From assembly GCA_022414725.1 (NCBI GenBank), contig CM039462.1:52208840-52272839 (forward strand): 64,000 nt of DNA. The letters are read 5' to 3'. This DNA comes from Microglena sp. YARC (Eukaryota > Chlorophyta > Chlorophyceae > Chlamydomonadales > Chlamydomonadaceae). Positions 43,338 to 53,344 of this stretch are shown here, piece by piece. The translations under genes were made by a program, and so were the position numbers. Under the pieces are notes generated by a model. The model was not told where the DNA came from. It saw only the letters and a list, made by a program, of their open reading frames with translations, and searched no databases. Each line of letters begins with the position of its first letter. Position 1 is the stretch's first letter.

Positions 43338-43608
43338 CGAAAGTTCCGTCCAATAGGGCCGAGAACGCAGCTCGGAAAATGGTTGAGCCTGGTACCAGGA
43401 GGTATAGAGCTGGAAAGAGAACAGACCAAACATCAGCATTGGCGCCCATAAGCAACATGGTGTTATTCCAAAGGAGGGAAAATCGACCTGTCTTGGGTCG
43501 TCGGCGGCGCATGACATCGACCAACACGTAGGCAGTGAGGGTGGCGGCAAAAGAGGGGCCGACATTGGAGATGACAGTGTTCTGTTTGGCAACCTGATCG
43601 ATCAGCAC
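43338..43608 (-). CDS. ThrE-like gene, exon 6 (LVPGS motif)
   Basis: The acceptor is CACCCACAG|GTGCTG and the donor TTTCG|GTGAGG; 271 nt, phase 0 to 1. It encodes QVAKQNTVISNVGPSFAATL, an AYVLVDVMRRRRPK helix end, and LMGANADVWSVLFPALYLLV followed by PGS. The LVPGS motif before the last helices is a hallmark of the second ThrE-type domain (ThrE_2, PF12821) in fungal and bacterial amino-acid exporters. It gives the strongest family evidence in this gene. Confidence 0.85.
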
Positions 43609-43639
43609 CTGTGGGTGGGTGAAGGTGGGAGGCGGGGGG

Positions 43640-44525
43640 GAGGGGGGGCTGACTATAAGCAGGTGAGTGTGAGTAGTTGTGGGTGGCGGTGGGGGGTAGT
43701 GAGTAGGTGGCAAGAAGCTGAGTGGGTGTAATGGTGGGGGTGGCGGTGGGGGGTAGTGAGTAGGTGGCAAGAAGCTGAGTGAGTGTAATGGTGGGGTGGC
43801 GGTGGGGGGTAGTGAGTAGGTGGCGCAAATGTGAGTATGAGTAGTTGTGGGGTGGCGGTGGGGGGTAGTGAGTAGGTGCGCGCAAATGTGAGTGTGAGTA
43901 GTTGTGGGGGTGGCGGTGGGAGTGAGTAGGTGGCGAAAAGCTGAGTGAGTGTAATGGTGGGGTGGCAGTGGGGGTAGTGAGTAGGTGGCGAAAAGCTGAG
44001 TGAGTGTAATGGTGGGGGTGGCGGTGGGGTAGTGAGTAGGTGGCAAGAAGCTGAGTGTGAGTAGTTGCGGGGGTAGCGGTGGGGGTAGTGAGTAGGTGGC
44101 AAGAAGCTGAGTGTGAGTAGTTGTGGGGTGGCGGTGGGGGGTAGTGAGTAGGTGGCGCAAAGGTGAGTGTGAGTAGTTGTGGGTGGCGGTGGGGGGTAGT
44201 GAGTAGGTGGCGAGAAGGTGAGTGTGAGTAGTTGTGGGGTGGCGGTGGGGGGTAGTGAGTAGGTGGCAAGAAGCTGAGTGTGAGTAGTTGTGGGGTGGCG
44301 GTGGGGGTAGTGAGTAGGTGGCAAGAAGCTGAGTGTGAGTAGTTGTGGGGTGGCGGTGGGGGGTAGTAAGTAGGTGGCGCAAAGGTGAGTGAGTGTAATG
44401 GTGGGGTGGCGGTGGGGGTAGTGAGTAGGTGGCAAGAAGCTGAGTGTGAGTAGTTGTGGGGTGGCGGTGGGGGGTAGTGAGTAGGTGGCAAGAAGCTGAG
44501 GGGGTGTGGGGAGGCGGGGGGCAGT
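43640..44525. repeat. About 60-bp minisatellite in intron 5, about 14 copies
   Basis: The unit 'agtgtgagtagttgtggggt' then 'ggcggtggggggtagtgagt' and 'aggtggcaagaagctg'. On the coding strand each unit is pyrimidine-rich (CCCCCCACCGCCACCCC...) and ends with CTCAG, resembling a 3' splice site. The array lies directly upstream of the exon 6 acceptor. Confidence 0.95.
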
Positions 44526-44639
44526 GGATAGGCAGCGATAAGGTGAGTGTTAGTAATTGTGGAGTGGCGGTGAGTGGGAGGGGGGAGGGGGAGGCGGGGG
44601 GGTGGGGGGGGGGGGGGCAGTGGATAGGCAGGGATAAGG

Positions 44640-45404
44640 TGAGTGTGAGGCCACCATGCAATCTGTTGCATAATCAGTGTAGGTAGGGCAGCCCAGAAGT
44701 TCAAACATTTTTTAAATTTAACTTGAAATTTAAATTTTGAATTTAAATAAAAATGAAAAATCCATGTACCTGCGCCCACATGCAATCTGTTGCGCTATCA
44801 GTGTGGATAGGTAACCCTAGGGGTTGGACACTTTTCAAAACTGAAATTGAAATTCGAATTTGAAAAATTGATTTCAGTATGTCCACATACCTGCGTCCAC
44901 CATGCAATCTGTTACATAATCATCACCCAATGGGTTGGACAATTTCAGAACTAAATTTGAAATTTGAAATTTGAATTCAGTATGCCCACATGCCCTAGTT
45001 CACCATACAATATGTTCCATAATCAGTGTAGATGGGTAACCCAAGGGGTTTGACACTTTTCAAAACTGAAATTGAAATTCGAATTTAAAAATTTGAATTC
45101 AGTATGTCCACATGCCTGCGTCCACCATGCAATCTGTTGTGGAATCAGTGTGGAAGGGAAACCCAGACACTTCAGACACTTTTCAGCCGCTCAGACACTT
45201 TTCAACCGTGAATTTGAATTTAAATTTGATTACAATCCACGTACCCGTGTCCACCATGCAATCTGTTACGTAATCAGTGTAAAAGGGCAACCCAGGAGTT
45301 CAGACATTTCAAATTAAATTTTGAATTTAAATTCCGAATTTTGGATTTGAATCTGAAAACAATTCACGTACCTGCGTTCACCATGCAATCTGTTATGTAA
45401 TCAG
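44640..45404 (-). repeat. Seven extra copies of the exon 5 donor border
   Basis: The coding strand repeats 'acagattgcatggtgg' followed by a GTA-type donor context. The + strand motif 'ccatgcaatctgtt' or a close variant lies at about 44654, 44778, 44901, 45003, 45124, 45254 and 45382, spaced 102-130 bp, with AT-rich 'gaatttgaattt' filler between. The true exon border is at 46249. The copies contain 30-50 coding bases plus intron start. Confidence 0.9.
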
Positions 45405-46153
45405 TAGGGTTGGGAAGCAAACGTATATGTTTATTTGTATAAGCCGTATAAACGTATAAACGTATACATATAAACGTATAAAAACGTATAGGAAAATTAG
45501 GCACTTCTTGAGAAAATACTTTTACATGGTTTTAAAGGTATTGCTGCGTAGCTAAATTCATTGGCATCACATATCAACTCTCAGAAAAATAATCTGGCAA
45601 GTTTAGGTTGTCCAAATCTCAGAAAAGAAATAACGACCACAAAGCGCGGTGCCAATCTAAGGGAGCCATTAAATGCCAGTTGGTCTATTATAACTGTATG
45701 AGTGTATAATAATATAAGTACATAACGGTATTGCAATTTTTTCCATGTTCACATTGCACTAGGCTTGCACCATCAATCCCTCAAGCCCACGTAGAAGCAT
45801 AGCTTGTGGAATGGAAGGCTAGGTGGCGCTCAGATATGTGTGCCATCCTGGCTATCTAGATCAACCATTAGGCCAAATGTTTATAAAATAATGCGCGTGA
45901 ATGGTGATTTTTATTGCATATTGTGATAGAGGAGGTCAAAAGCTTTCCAATGAGCTATCTAAATCAGAAATATAATGAAAACCAAGAAAGTTAAGTGCCG
46001 GGACGTGTGCTGTACTTCTTGAAGTACAGACTAAAAGGTTTTGTATACGACGTATATAAGGTCGATTTGAGAAAAAATATACGGCATATTTATACGTATG
46101 ACCGTATAAACTTATATTATACGTTTATGTGTCGGCCCAACCCTAGTAATCAG
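45397..46153. mobile_element. hAT-type non-autonomous transposon with 8-bp TSD
   Basis: The element at 45405-46145 begins TAGGGTTGGG and ends CCCAACCCTA, the typical hAT terminal sequence. GTAATCAG is duplicated on both sides (45397-45404 and 46146-46153). Subterminal repeats of CGTATA/TATACG crowd both ends. The interior lacks a transposase ORF, so it must be moved in trans. The unoccupied site is visible in the neighbouring repeat copy ('tgttacgtaatcagtgtaaa' near 45262), proving insertion into an exon-5 border repeat. Confidence 0.9.
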
Positions 46154-46248
46154 TGTAAAAGGGCAACCCAGGAGCTCAGACATTTTCAAATTAAATTTTG
46201 AATTTAAATTCCGAATTTTGGATTTGAATCTCAAAACAATTCACGTAC

Positions 46249-46602
46249 CTGCGTCCACCATGCAATCTGTTGAGTAATAAGTGTAGGGAGCATCTGCCAG
46301 TGGCCAACCTTCAATTGCCCCTGGGCTGCGAAGGAGACGATAGGCAGTATGGTGACGTAGGCGATATTGGTCTCGGATGTAGCGAGGGTGCAGGACACAC
46401 CGGCGTTGATGTTATCCTCACCCATCCAAAAGTTGGACAGCCAGGTGCCCATAGCGGCCCCTAGGGCCAGCGAGTAGGTTTTAATAATGGCCATCCAGAA
46501 GCGGGTGACACCATTAATGGCCCAGCCGTCCAGCACCTCCATCATTCCAAGGACTAGGGGGGTGCCGTAGAAGAACCAGGTCAGTGTGCCCATCACAATA
46601 GC
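46249..46602 (-). CDS. ThrE-like gene, exon 5 (membrane core)
   Basis: The acceptor is ACCCGCAG|GCTATT and the donor GACGCAG|GTACGTG; 354 nt, phase 0 at both ends. It encodes several helices: AIVMGTLTWFFYGTPLVLGM, then MEVLDGWAINGVTRFWMAII, KTYSLALGAAMGTWL and NIAYVTILPIVSFAAQG. The 'pG..l..gi.El..g....G.sRl..a......L.lG...G' pattern matches the first-domain end of ThrE/DUF1212 proteins, where yeast Prm10 has ELxxR(N)xxxGxSRL. The protein probably moves small amino acids or related solutes across a membrane. Both borders of this exon are amplified nearby. Confidence 0.85.
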
Positions 46603-46619
46603 CTGCGGGTTTAGGGTGT

Positions 46620-46709
46620 AGGGTTTAGGTTGTGGGATAAGGTTGTAGGGTTGTAGATTGGAAGTAAGAGGAGGTATCTTCAGTTGTGGTTGTGGGATTG
46701 TGTGTGTGT

Positions 46710-46742
<33 letters not shown>

Positions 46743-47048
46743 ACGCCATTGATAGCCCAGCCGTCCAGCACCTCCAACATGCCAAGGACTAAGGGGTGCC
46801 GTAGAAGAAGCAGGTCAGTGTGCCCATCACGATAGCCTGCGGGTTTAGGGTGTATGATTTAGTGTTCAATGCACGTGTTGAGTACAAGATCACATGTTTA
46901 TATTGGGCATGGGGGCTGCCGTAAAATAAGCAGGTCAGTGTGCCCATCACGATAGCCTGCGGGTTTAGGGTGTATGGTTTATGTCGTGGGATCAGGTTGT
47001 AGGGTTGTAGATTGGAAGTTATAGGAGGTTTCTTCGGTTGTGGTTGTG

Positions 47049-47091
<43 letters not shown>

Positions 47092-47380
47092 CGCCATTGA
47101 TAGCCCAGCCGTCCAGCACCTCCATCATTCCAAGGACTAGGGGGGTGCGGTAGAAGAAGCAGGTCAGTGTGCCCATCACGATAGCCTGCGGGTTTAGGGT
47201 GTATGATTTAGTGTTCAATGCATGTGTTGATTACACGATCACATGTTTTAATGTTTATATAGGACTAGGGGGTGCTGTAGAAGAAGCAGGGCAGTGTGAT
47301 CATTACCATAGCCTGCGCATGATTGAGTACGAGATCACATGTTTGGACTAGCGTAGATTGGGAGTAAGAGGAGGCATCTT
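46620..47380 (-). repeat. Four extra copies of the exon 5 acceptor border with (GT)n
   Basis: 'aacccgcag|gctatcgtgatgg' with about 50 following exon bases (through CFFYGTP) recurs at about 46795-46845, 46920-46965, 47153-47192 and, diverged, 47265-47320. Blocks matching the middle of exon 5 (LGMMEVLDGWAING) recur at 46744-46795 and 47090-47155. GT microsatellites (46697-46741, 47057-47090) separate them. Confidence 0.9.
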
Positions 47381-47389
47381 CGGAGTGGT

Positions 47390-48640
47390 TGTGGGATTGT
47401 GAGGTTGGGATTGTTTGTTGGGATTGTGAGGTTGGCAGCAGTTGTTGGGATTGATTGTTGGCAGCAGTTGTTGGGATTGTGAGGTTGGGATTGTGAGGTT
47501 GGGATTGTGAGGTTGGGATTGTGAGGTTGGGATTGTGAGGTTGGGATTGTTTGTTGGCAGCAGAGGCTTTTGTCAGTCCGGCTTGCGGTTTCGCCCACAA
47601 CGCCCACCAGGGACCCTGGCACAAAAACCTCTGCCCCCATGCAATATAAAATAAAAATAAACAAACACAAATAAATTGCAGTGTCACCTCATGCATTACC
47701 ACCTGAGAGCAGAGGGTTGTGTCAGTCCGGCTTGCGTTTTGCCCACATCCTCCACTAGGGATACTGGCACAATTGAAATACAAATTAATATAATAAACAA
47801 TGGCAGTGTCAACCCATGCATAAAAACGAAAATAAATTGCAGTGTCGCCCCACCTGGGAGCAGAGGGTTGGGTTGTGTCACCCCACCTGGGAGCAGAAGG
47901 TTGTGTCAGTCCGGCGTGCGGTTTCGCCTACGACGCCCACCAGGAAGGCTGCCACGACACCCTCTGTCCCAAGCAATATAACAAATATGCAGCGTCACCC
48001 CGCCTTTGAGCAGAGGCTTTGTCATTCCAGTGTGCGGTTTCGCCCACGACGCCCACCAGGAAGGCTGCAACGACACCCTCTGTCCCAAGCAATATAAAAA
48101 GTATGCAGCGTCACCCCACCTTTGAGCAGAGGCTTTTGTCATTCCTGCCACGACACCCTCTGCCCCAGGCAATGTAAAATAAAAGTGCTCTTGATCAGTT
48201 CTAAGTTACCTTCAATGCGGTTTCACCCACGACACCCTCTATCCCAGGCAATATAAAATAAAAGTAAACAAATAAAATAAATTGCAGTGTCACCCCACCG
48301 GCGAGCAGAGGGTCCTGTCGGTCCGGCGTGCGGTTTCACCTACGACCCATACCCAGAAGGCTGCCACGACACCCTCTGCCCCAGGCAATGTAAAATAAAA
48401 GTGCTCTTGATCAGTTCTAAGTTACCTTCAATGCGGTTTCACCCACGACACCCTCTGTCCCAGGCAATGTAAAATAAAAGGAAACAAATAAAATAAATTG
48501 CAGTGAGTGTCACTCTACCGGCGAGCAGAGGGTTGTGTCAGTCTGGCGTGCAGTTTCACCCACGACCCATACCCAGAAGGCTGCCACGACGGCCTCTGTC
48601 CCAGGCAATATAAATAAAAGCAAACAAATTAAGCAAATTG
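47390..48640 (-). repeat. About eight copies of the exon 4 3' border
   Basis: The coding strand repeats 'gtgggcgt.gtgggcgaaac', 'cgcacgccggactgacaa' and 'ctctgctcgc' derived from exon 4 (VGVVGETARRTDKTLCS) at about 47560-47630, 47700-47765, 47885-47960, 48000-48080, 48120-48165, 48300-48380 and 48530-48605, with the exon itself at 48665. Filler is 'tttattttatattgcctggg'-like. At the left edge (47395-47560) the array decays to 'gggattgtgaggtt' decamers. Confidence 0.9.
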
Positions 48641-48664
48641 CAGTGTCACCCCATGCATTACTAC

Positions 48665-48894
48665 CTGCGAGCAGAGGGTCTTGTCAGTCCGACGTGCGGT
48701 TTCGCCCACAACGCCCACCAGGAAGGCTGCCACAAAATCGTCCGTCCCATGCAAACTGAAAAATTTGGCGTCCACGACAATGACCACAGAAGCCAGTAGG
48801 GCGCACACTACAGCCCACCCAGCCTCTGCGATTTCTCCCTTGTAGAAAGTCATGGCTGTGGAGAAGGAGAGCAGCACAAGCAGGAGAACACGAC
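48665..48894 (-). CDS. ThrE-like gene, exon 4 (two to three helices)
   Basis: The acceptor is ACATACAG|GTCGTG and the donor CTCGCAG|GTAGTA; 230 nt, phase 1 to 0. Joined to exon 3 the Gly codon at the junction is completed (G|GT). It encodes RVLLLVLLSFSTAMTFY, AGWAVVCALLASVVIVVD, then FVAAFLVGVVGET, three hydrophobic stretches. This matches the first helices of ThrE domains, which follow a conserved Pro-Trp. The 3' border is amplified about eightfold. Confidence 0.85.
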
Positions 48895-49029
48895 CTGTAT
48901 GTATTCAAAGCGATTCAATGTTCAAAATGTGCTCATAAATAGGCTAAACACGAGCTTCAAATGTGCTCATGAATAGGATCGAAATGTGCTCATAAATAGG
49001 TTGAAATGTGTTCCTAAATGTGCTCATAC

Positions 49030-49095
49030 AGTACAAGCAGGACGAGCAGCACGAGAAGGAGAGCAGCACAAGCAGTAGGACACGACCTGTATGAC
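49030..49095 (-). repeat. Extra copy of the exon 4 acceptor border
   Basis: 'catacag|gtcgtgtcctactgctt' and 'gtgctgctctccttctc' on the coding strand duplicate the first 40 bases of exon 4 about 190 bp upstream of it, separated by 'atgtgctcataaatagg' repeats. Confidence 0.8.
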
Positions 49096-49099
49096 ATTC

Positions 49100-49264
49100 A
49101 AAACGATCAAATGCTCAAAGATCAGCCATCCTCGGCCAAGTTAAATTAGAAGTTAGAATGTCGAAAGAAGCCATTTTGAAAACAGCTATGAATAGCTACA
49201 ACAGGAGACTGGCCACATATGACATGCGAACACGCATGCACGCTTGCACAGGTAGCAGTAGTGG
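49100..49264. other. Intron 3 sequence without recognisable feature
   Basis: No repeat or coding motif seen. It joins the exon 4 border copy to the exon 3 border array. Confidence 0.4.
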
Positions 49265-49960
49265 AGAGAGGCTTACCCAGGAGAGAACAATGGAAGGCAT
49301 TTTCCCACGAGGCCAAGCCGGTAATTTACTGACAAAAACACATAGAACACACTGGAACACATATGAAATACACTAAAGCACGCACGCACGCACGCACATA
49401 CGCATGCACAGGTAGCAGTCGTGGAGAGAGAGGCTTACCCAGAAAAGAACAATGAAAGACATTTCCCCACAAGGCCAAGCGTGTGCCGGTAACTTACTGA
49501 TAACGTACATATATGAAATACACACATGCACGCTCGCTCTCACGCAAGCACACACGCACGCAAGCACACACGCACACACGCACGCACAGGTAGCACTAGC
49601 GGAGAGAAAGGCTTACCCAGGAATGTACGATTGAAGAACTTATCAGACGATGTCGAGCGTGCGCTGGTAACTTACTGATAAAATACGCATAGTACACATG
49701 TGAAAAACACGCACGCACGCACACACACACACACGCATGCATGCACAGGTAGCAGTAGTGGAGAGAGAGCTTACCCAAGAGTGTGCAATGGAAGAAATAT
49801 TCCCACGAGGCCAAGTGTGCGACGGTGAATTACTGACAACAAAACAAATAGGACACATATGAAATACACGCACGCACATACGCACGCACGCATGCACACA
49901 CAGGTAGCAGTCGTGGAGAGAGAGGCTTACCCAGGAGAGTACAATGGACGAATTTTATTT
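49265..49960 (-). repeat. Five extra copies of the exon 3 donor border, about 165-bp spacing
   Basis: On the coding strand the end of exon 3 (TGGGA.AAATTCTTCCATTG then CACTCTCCTGG) followed by GTAAGC recurs at about 49270-49322, 49434-49486, 49612-49666, 49770-49824 and 49929-49960. The spacers carry 'ctctctccacgactgctacc' and CGTGCGTG-type microsatellite. These copies have the stronger donor GTAAG, whereas the exon at 52815 has GTATG. Confidence 0.92.
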
Positions 49961-50019
49961 TAGGGTGATTCACACTTCCATTTACCCTCTCATACTCTGG
50001 GCTGGGCTGGGCTGGGGAA

Positions 50020-50100
50020 GTTGGGTTGGGTTGGGTTGGGTTGGGTTGGGTTGGGTTGGGTTGGGTTGGGTTGGGTTGGGTTTGGGTTGGGTTGGGTTAA
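50020..50100. repeat. (TTGGG)n array in intron 3
   Basis: About 15 TTGGG units with one interruption. It matches the block at 41017-41110. Confidence 0.97.
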
Positions 50101-50400
50101 GGGGGGTAAATACTTATTGCACCAGGTCCAAAGTGGTGCCAATAGACTACCCTTCCCAAGGCCTACTCAGAAATGGTCTCGGAATGACATTTGGAGGTCT
50201 GAGTAAAAAGGTAGCAAAAAGGTGGCAAAAACAAAATGAGGGCTCAGACACACACACACACACACACCCCTAAATGATGTGCTCAGAATGACCTGAAAAG
50301 TGACTTTTAATATCGCCTAAATACATGCCATTACAACCCCACTGTCAGAAAAAATCGATCGGCGTGACTGAAACATTTGAAGCCTGGGCTACTCCTGATT
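50101..50400. other. Intron 3 spacer
   Basis: No feature beyond a short (CA)n at 50249-50269. Confidence 0.4.
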
Positions 50401-50499
50401 AAACAAACATTTAAATACACAGAAACACACACACCAATACACATTACATACACATAAAACATGCATTAAACACACACATATACACACATCGATACACAT

Positions 50500-50750
50500 T
50501 AAATACACATAAAACATGCACATAGAACACGCACATAGAACATGCACATAGAACATGCACATAGAACATGCACATAGAACATGCACATAGAACATGCACA
50601 TAGAACATGCACATAGAACATGCACATAGAACATGCACATAGAACATGCACATAGAACATGCACATAGAACATGCACATAGAACATGCACATAGAACATG
50701 CACATAGAACATGCACATAGAACACGCACATAAAACACGCATAAAACATT
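50500..50750. repeat. 13-bp tandem repeat in intron 3
   Basis: About 18 copies of AACATGCACATAG, nearly perfect. Minus-strand ORFs reading CACSMCMFYVHVL are repeat frames. Confidence 0.97.
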
Positions 50751-50872
50751 AACAGGAGAGTAAATACACAGGAAATACACAGAAATACACCTTCAATCGG
50801 CTTCAATACACAAAAAATATACATAAGTACACCTTCAATACACAGAAACATACACATAAAAGATGCATCAAA

Positions 50873-50940
50873 CATACCCAGGAGAGTACAATGGAAGAAC
50901 TTTTCCCACGGGGTCAAGCGTGCGCCGGTGACCACATCGT
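50873..50940 (-). repeat. Long extra copy of the exon 3 3' end and donor
   Basis: About 65 bp repeating the last 20 codons of exon 3 (VVTGARLTPWEKFFHCTLL) then GG|GTATG. It is closer in sequence to the real exon end than the five shorter copies are, and has the same GTATG donor. Confidence 0.9.
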
Positions 50941-50979
50941 TTGTCTAGGACACATAAATACACACAAACTACACTTCGA

Positions 50980-51673
50980 ACACAGCGAATCACACACATA
51001 AATACACATAAAATACACCTAAATATACATAAACACACACATAAAATACACCAAAATATGCATGAACACACACATAAAATACACCTAAATATACATAAAC
51101 ACACACATAAAATACACCAAAATATAAATAAACACACACATAAAATACAACTAAATATACATAAACACACACATAAAATACACCAAAATATACATAAACA
51201 CACACATAAAATACACCTAAATATACATAAGCACACACATAAAATACACCTAAATTTACATAAGCACACACATAAAATACGCCTAAATTTACATGAACAC
51301 ACACATAAAATACACCAGAATATGCATAAACACACACATAAAATACAACTAAATATACATAAACACACACATAAAATACACCAAAATAAACATAAACACA
51401 CACATAAATACACCAAAATATACATAAACACACACATAAAATACACCTAAATATACATAAACACACACATAAAATACACCCATATATACATAAACACACA
51501 CATAAAATACACCAAAATATACATAAGCACACACATAAAATACACCTAAATATACATAAACACACACATAAAATACACCAAAATATGCATAAACACACAC
51601 ATAAAATACACAAACATATCCATAAACACACACATAAAATACACAAACATATACATAAACACACACATAAAAT
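50980..51673. repeat. 33-bp tandem repeat in intron 3, left part
   Basis: About 20 copies of 'acataaaatacacc' followed by 'taaatatacataaacacac'. The array is interrupted at 51674 by a transposon and resumes at 52605. Confidence 0.95.
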
Positions 51674-52612
51674 CGGGGGGCCCTCAGGAAGTTGCTTGTG
51701 TACTGCATGCCGGAATCGGGGCCGGAAGGGGTCGTAAGCCCCAGAACCATCGAAAAAAGTCGAAAAATGTGTCGGGGTAAGGTAGATATCGACCCCTCAA
51801 AAAGAGGGGGGGGGGGGGGGGGGTCCGTCGGCTTTCAGAAATTTACTCTGGTGAAGACTGTTAGAGGCCAAAACTTCCTCAGTACTCGGTCTCTGCTAAA
51901 ATTAAGCAGACCTATGACACAAGCTCGGCGAGATCTTTCCGAATCCACCCTTATTTCCGACACCGAGTAAATATGGAGGCGTGATCCTCTAGATCCTGTC
52001 TAGATCCAAGTCGAGGCACCTGCCAGGCTGGCTCGTTCATGGGTCGAGCCGGTTACGGAAATATCTTCGTAACTTCCTCACCAGACGGAATCTGACAAAG
52101 TTAAGCATACCCACGAAACTGGTTCGACGAGAGCATTCCGACTCTGCGAATGTTTTCGAGAATGAGTTAATGTGTCGTGGTAGTGCTTGAGTAGTGACCT
52201 CCACAGGTTCTAAGTACACCAAGTGTGAAGGTTGGGTCAAACCAGAAACTCAATCTTTCCTCCCCAAACTTCTTGGGTATAAGGAGGGTACTTGGGCATG
52301 CGACTTAGGCTTAACACCACCTTCAAATTCTCAAACACCAACACTAGCTAGCTCAGCTCAGAATCAGGACTAGGACAGGGTGTTTGCTTGAACATGTTGT
52401 CAACTTTGATCAAATCCAAATATAAGACCACAAATGGATAGAGCTCGTCAAGGAGATCACTATAGAGCCTACTTTGACCCCCTAATTATAATTGTTGAAG
52501 GAGATATGGGCCTTTGGGGGGGGGGGGGGGGGGGGGGGGGGGTAAGGCTGATTACAAAAACTTCCGGCATAGGTATATGAAAAAAACTTCCTCAGGGCCC
52601 CCTGCATAAAAT
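51666..52612. mobile_element. hAT-like non-autonomous element (931 bp) inside the 33-bp array
   Basis: The element at 51674-52604 has inverted ends. The right end on the minus strand reads CAGGGGGCCCTGAGGAAGTT; the left end differs at a few positions (CGGGGGGCCCTCAGGAAGTT), with further pairing around 'atgccggaa'. CATAAAAT lies on both sides (51666-51673 and 52605-52612), as an 8-bp TSD would, though this octamer also belongs to the array unit. Poly-G tracts lie at 51806-51825 and 52517-52542. No transposase ORF is seen. Confidence 0.7.
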
Positions 52613-52795
52613 ACACCTAAATATACATAAACACACACATAAAATACACAAACATATACATAAACACTCACATAAAATACACCAGAATAAACATAAACAC
52701 ACACATAAAATACACCTAAATATACAAAAACACACACATAAAATACGCCTAAATATACATAAACACACACCTAAAATACACCTGAAATACACATA
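52605..52795. repeat. 33-bp tandem repeat in intron 3, right part
   Basis: Five to six further units of the array that ends at 51673, confirming that one array was split. Confidence 0.95.
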
Positions 52796-52814
52796 AAACA
52801 CACATAAAACATAC

Positions 52815-53060
52815 CCAGGAGAGTGCAGTGGAAAAACTTCTCCCACGGGGTCAAGCGTGCACCAGTGACGACATCATTCATCTCTGTAAAGGCCTGGTCA
52901 ATGCTCATGTTGCCTTCTAGGAGGGACCACTTGATACGAGTGAGTTCTCCAATGGACTTTGCATTATAGGATCCAGAGGAGGGTGTGGCCCAGGTAAAGC
53001 GGCCGCCGAATAGGTTGTGGTCAATACGGTTGATTGCGAAGCTCAGTTCCAAGTCTTGTT
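52815..53060 (-). CDS. ThrE-like gene, exon 3
   Basis: The acceptor is CCCCAACTACAG|AACAAG and the donor TCCTGG|GTATG; 246 nt, phase 1 at both ends. It encodes ELSFAINRIDHNLFGGRFTW, then ELTRIKWSLLEGNMSIDQAF and a TEMNDVVTGARLTPWEKFF segment. The 'L..L.....G.lS.deA...l..i......PW' layout matches the cytoplasmic linker that precedes the first helix in ThrE domains. The first 95 bases are present twice more upstream and the last 45-65 bases six more times downstream. Confidence 0.85.
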
Positions 53061-53092
53061 CTGTAGTTGGGGGGGGGAGAGTTAGTGTGTAG

Positions 53093-53340
53093 GATCCAGA
53101 GGAGGGTGTGGCCCAGGTAAAGTGGCCGCCGAATAGGTTGTGGTCAATGCTGTTGATTGCGAAGCTCAGTTCCAAGTCTTGTTCTATAGGGGGAGGTAGG
53201 GGGGGGGGGGGGGGTAGGAGGCGTAGGAGGGGGTGACCCAGGTGAAGAGGCCGCCGAATAGGTTGTGGTCAATACGGTTAATCGCTAAGCTCAGTCCCAA
53301 GTCGTGTTCTATAGGGGGGGGGGGGGGGGGGGGGGGGCAC
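53093..53340 (-). repeat. Two extra copies of the exon 3 acceptor border
   Basis: Coding-strand copies start at 53183 and 53308, each directly behind a C-rich tract plus TATAG (C24 for the second, 53314-53337). Each contains about 95 bp of exon 3 coding sequence (DLELSFAINRIDHNLFGG) through the TPS.GSY or TPSYASY codons, then turns into C-rich DNA without a clear donor. The third unit in the series is exon 3 itself. Confidence 0.92.
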
Positions 53341-53344
53341 TCAC

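Noticed and set aside
43072..44785. 529- and 440-codon minus-strand ORFs as one protein
   Set aside because: They run through the 60-bp array; only the exon 6 segment (43338-43608) has family features and splice sites.
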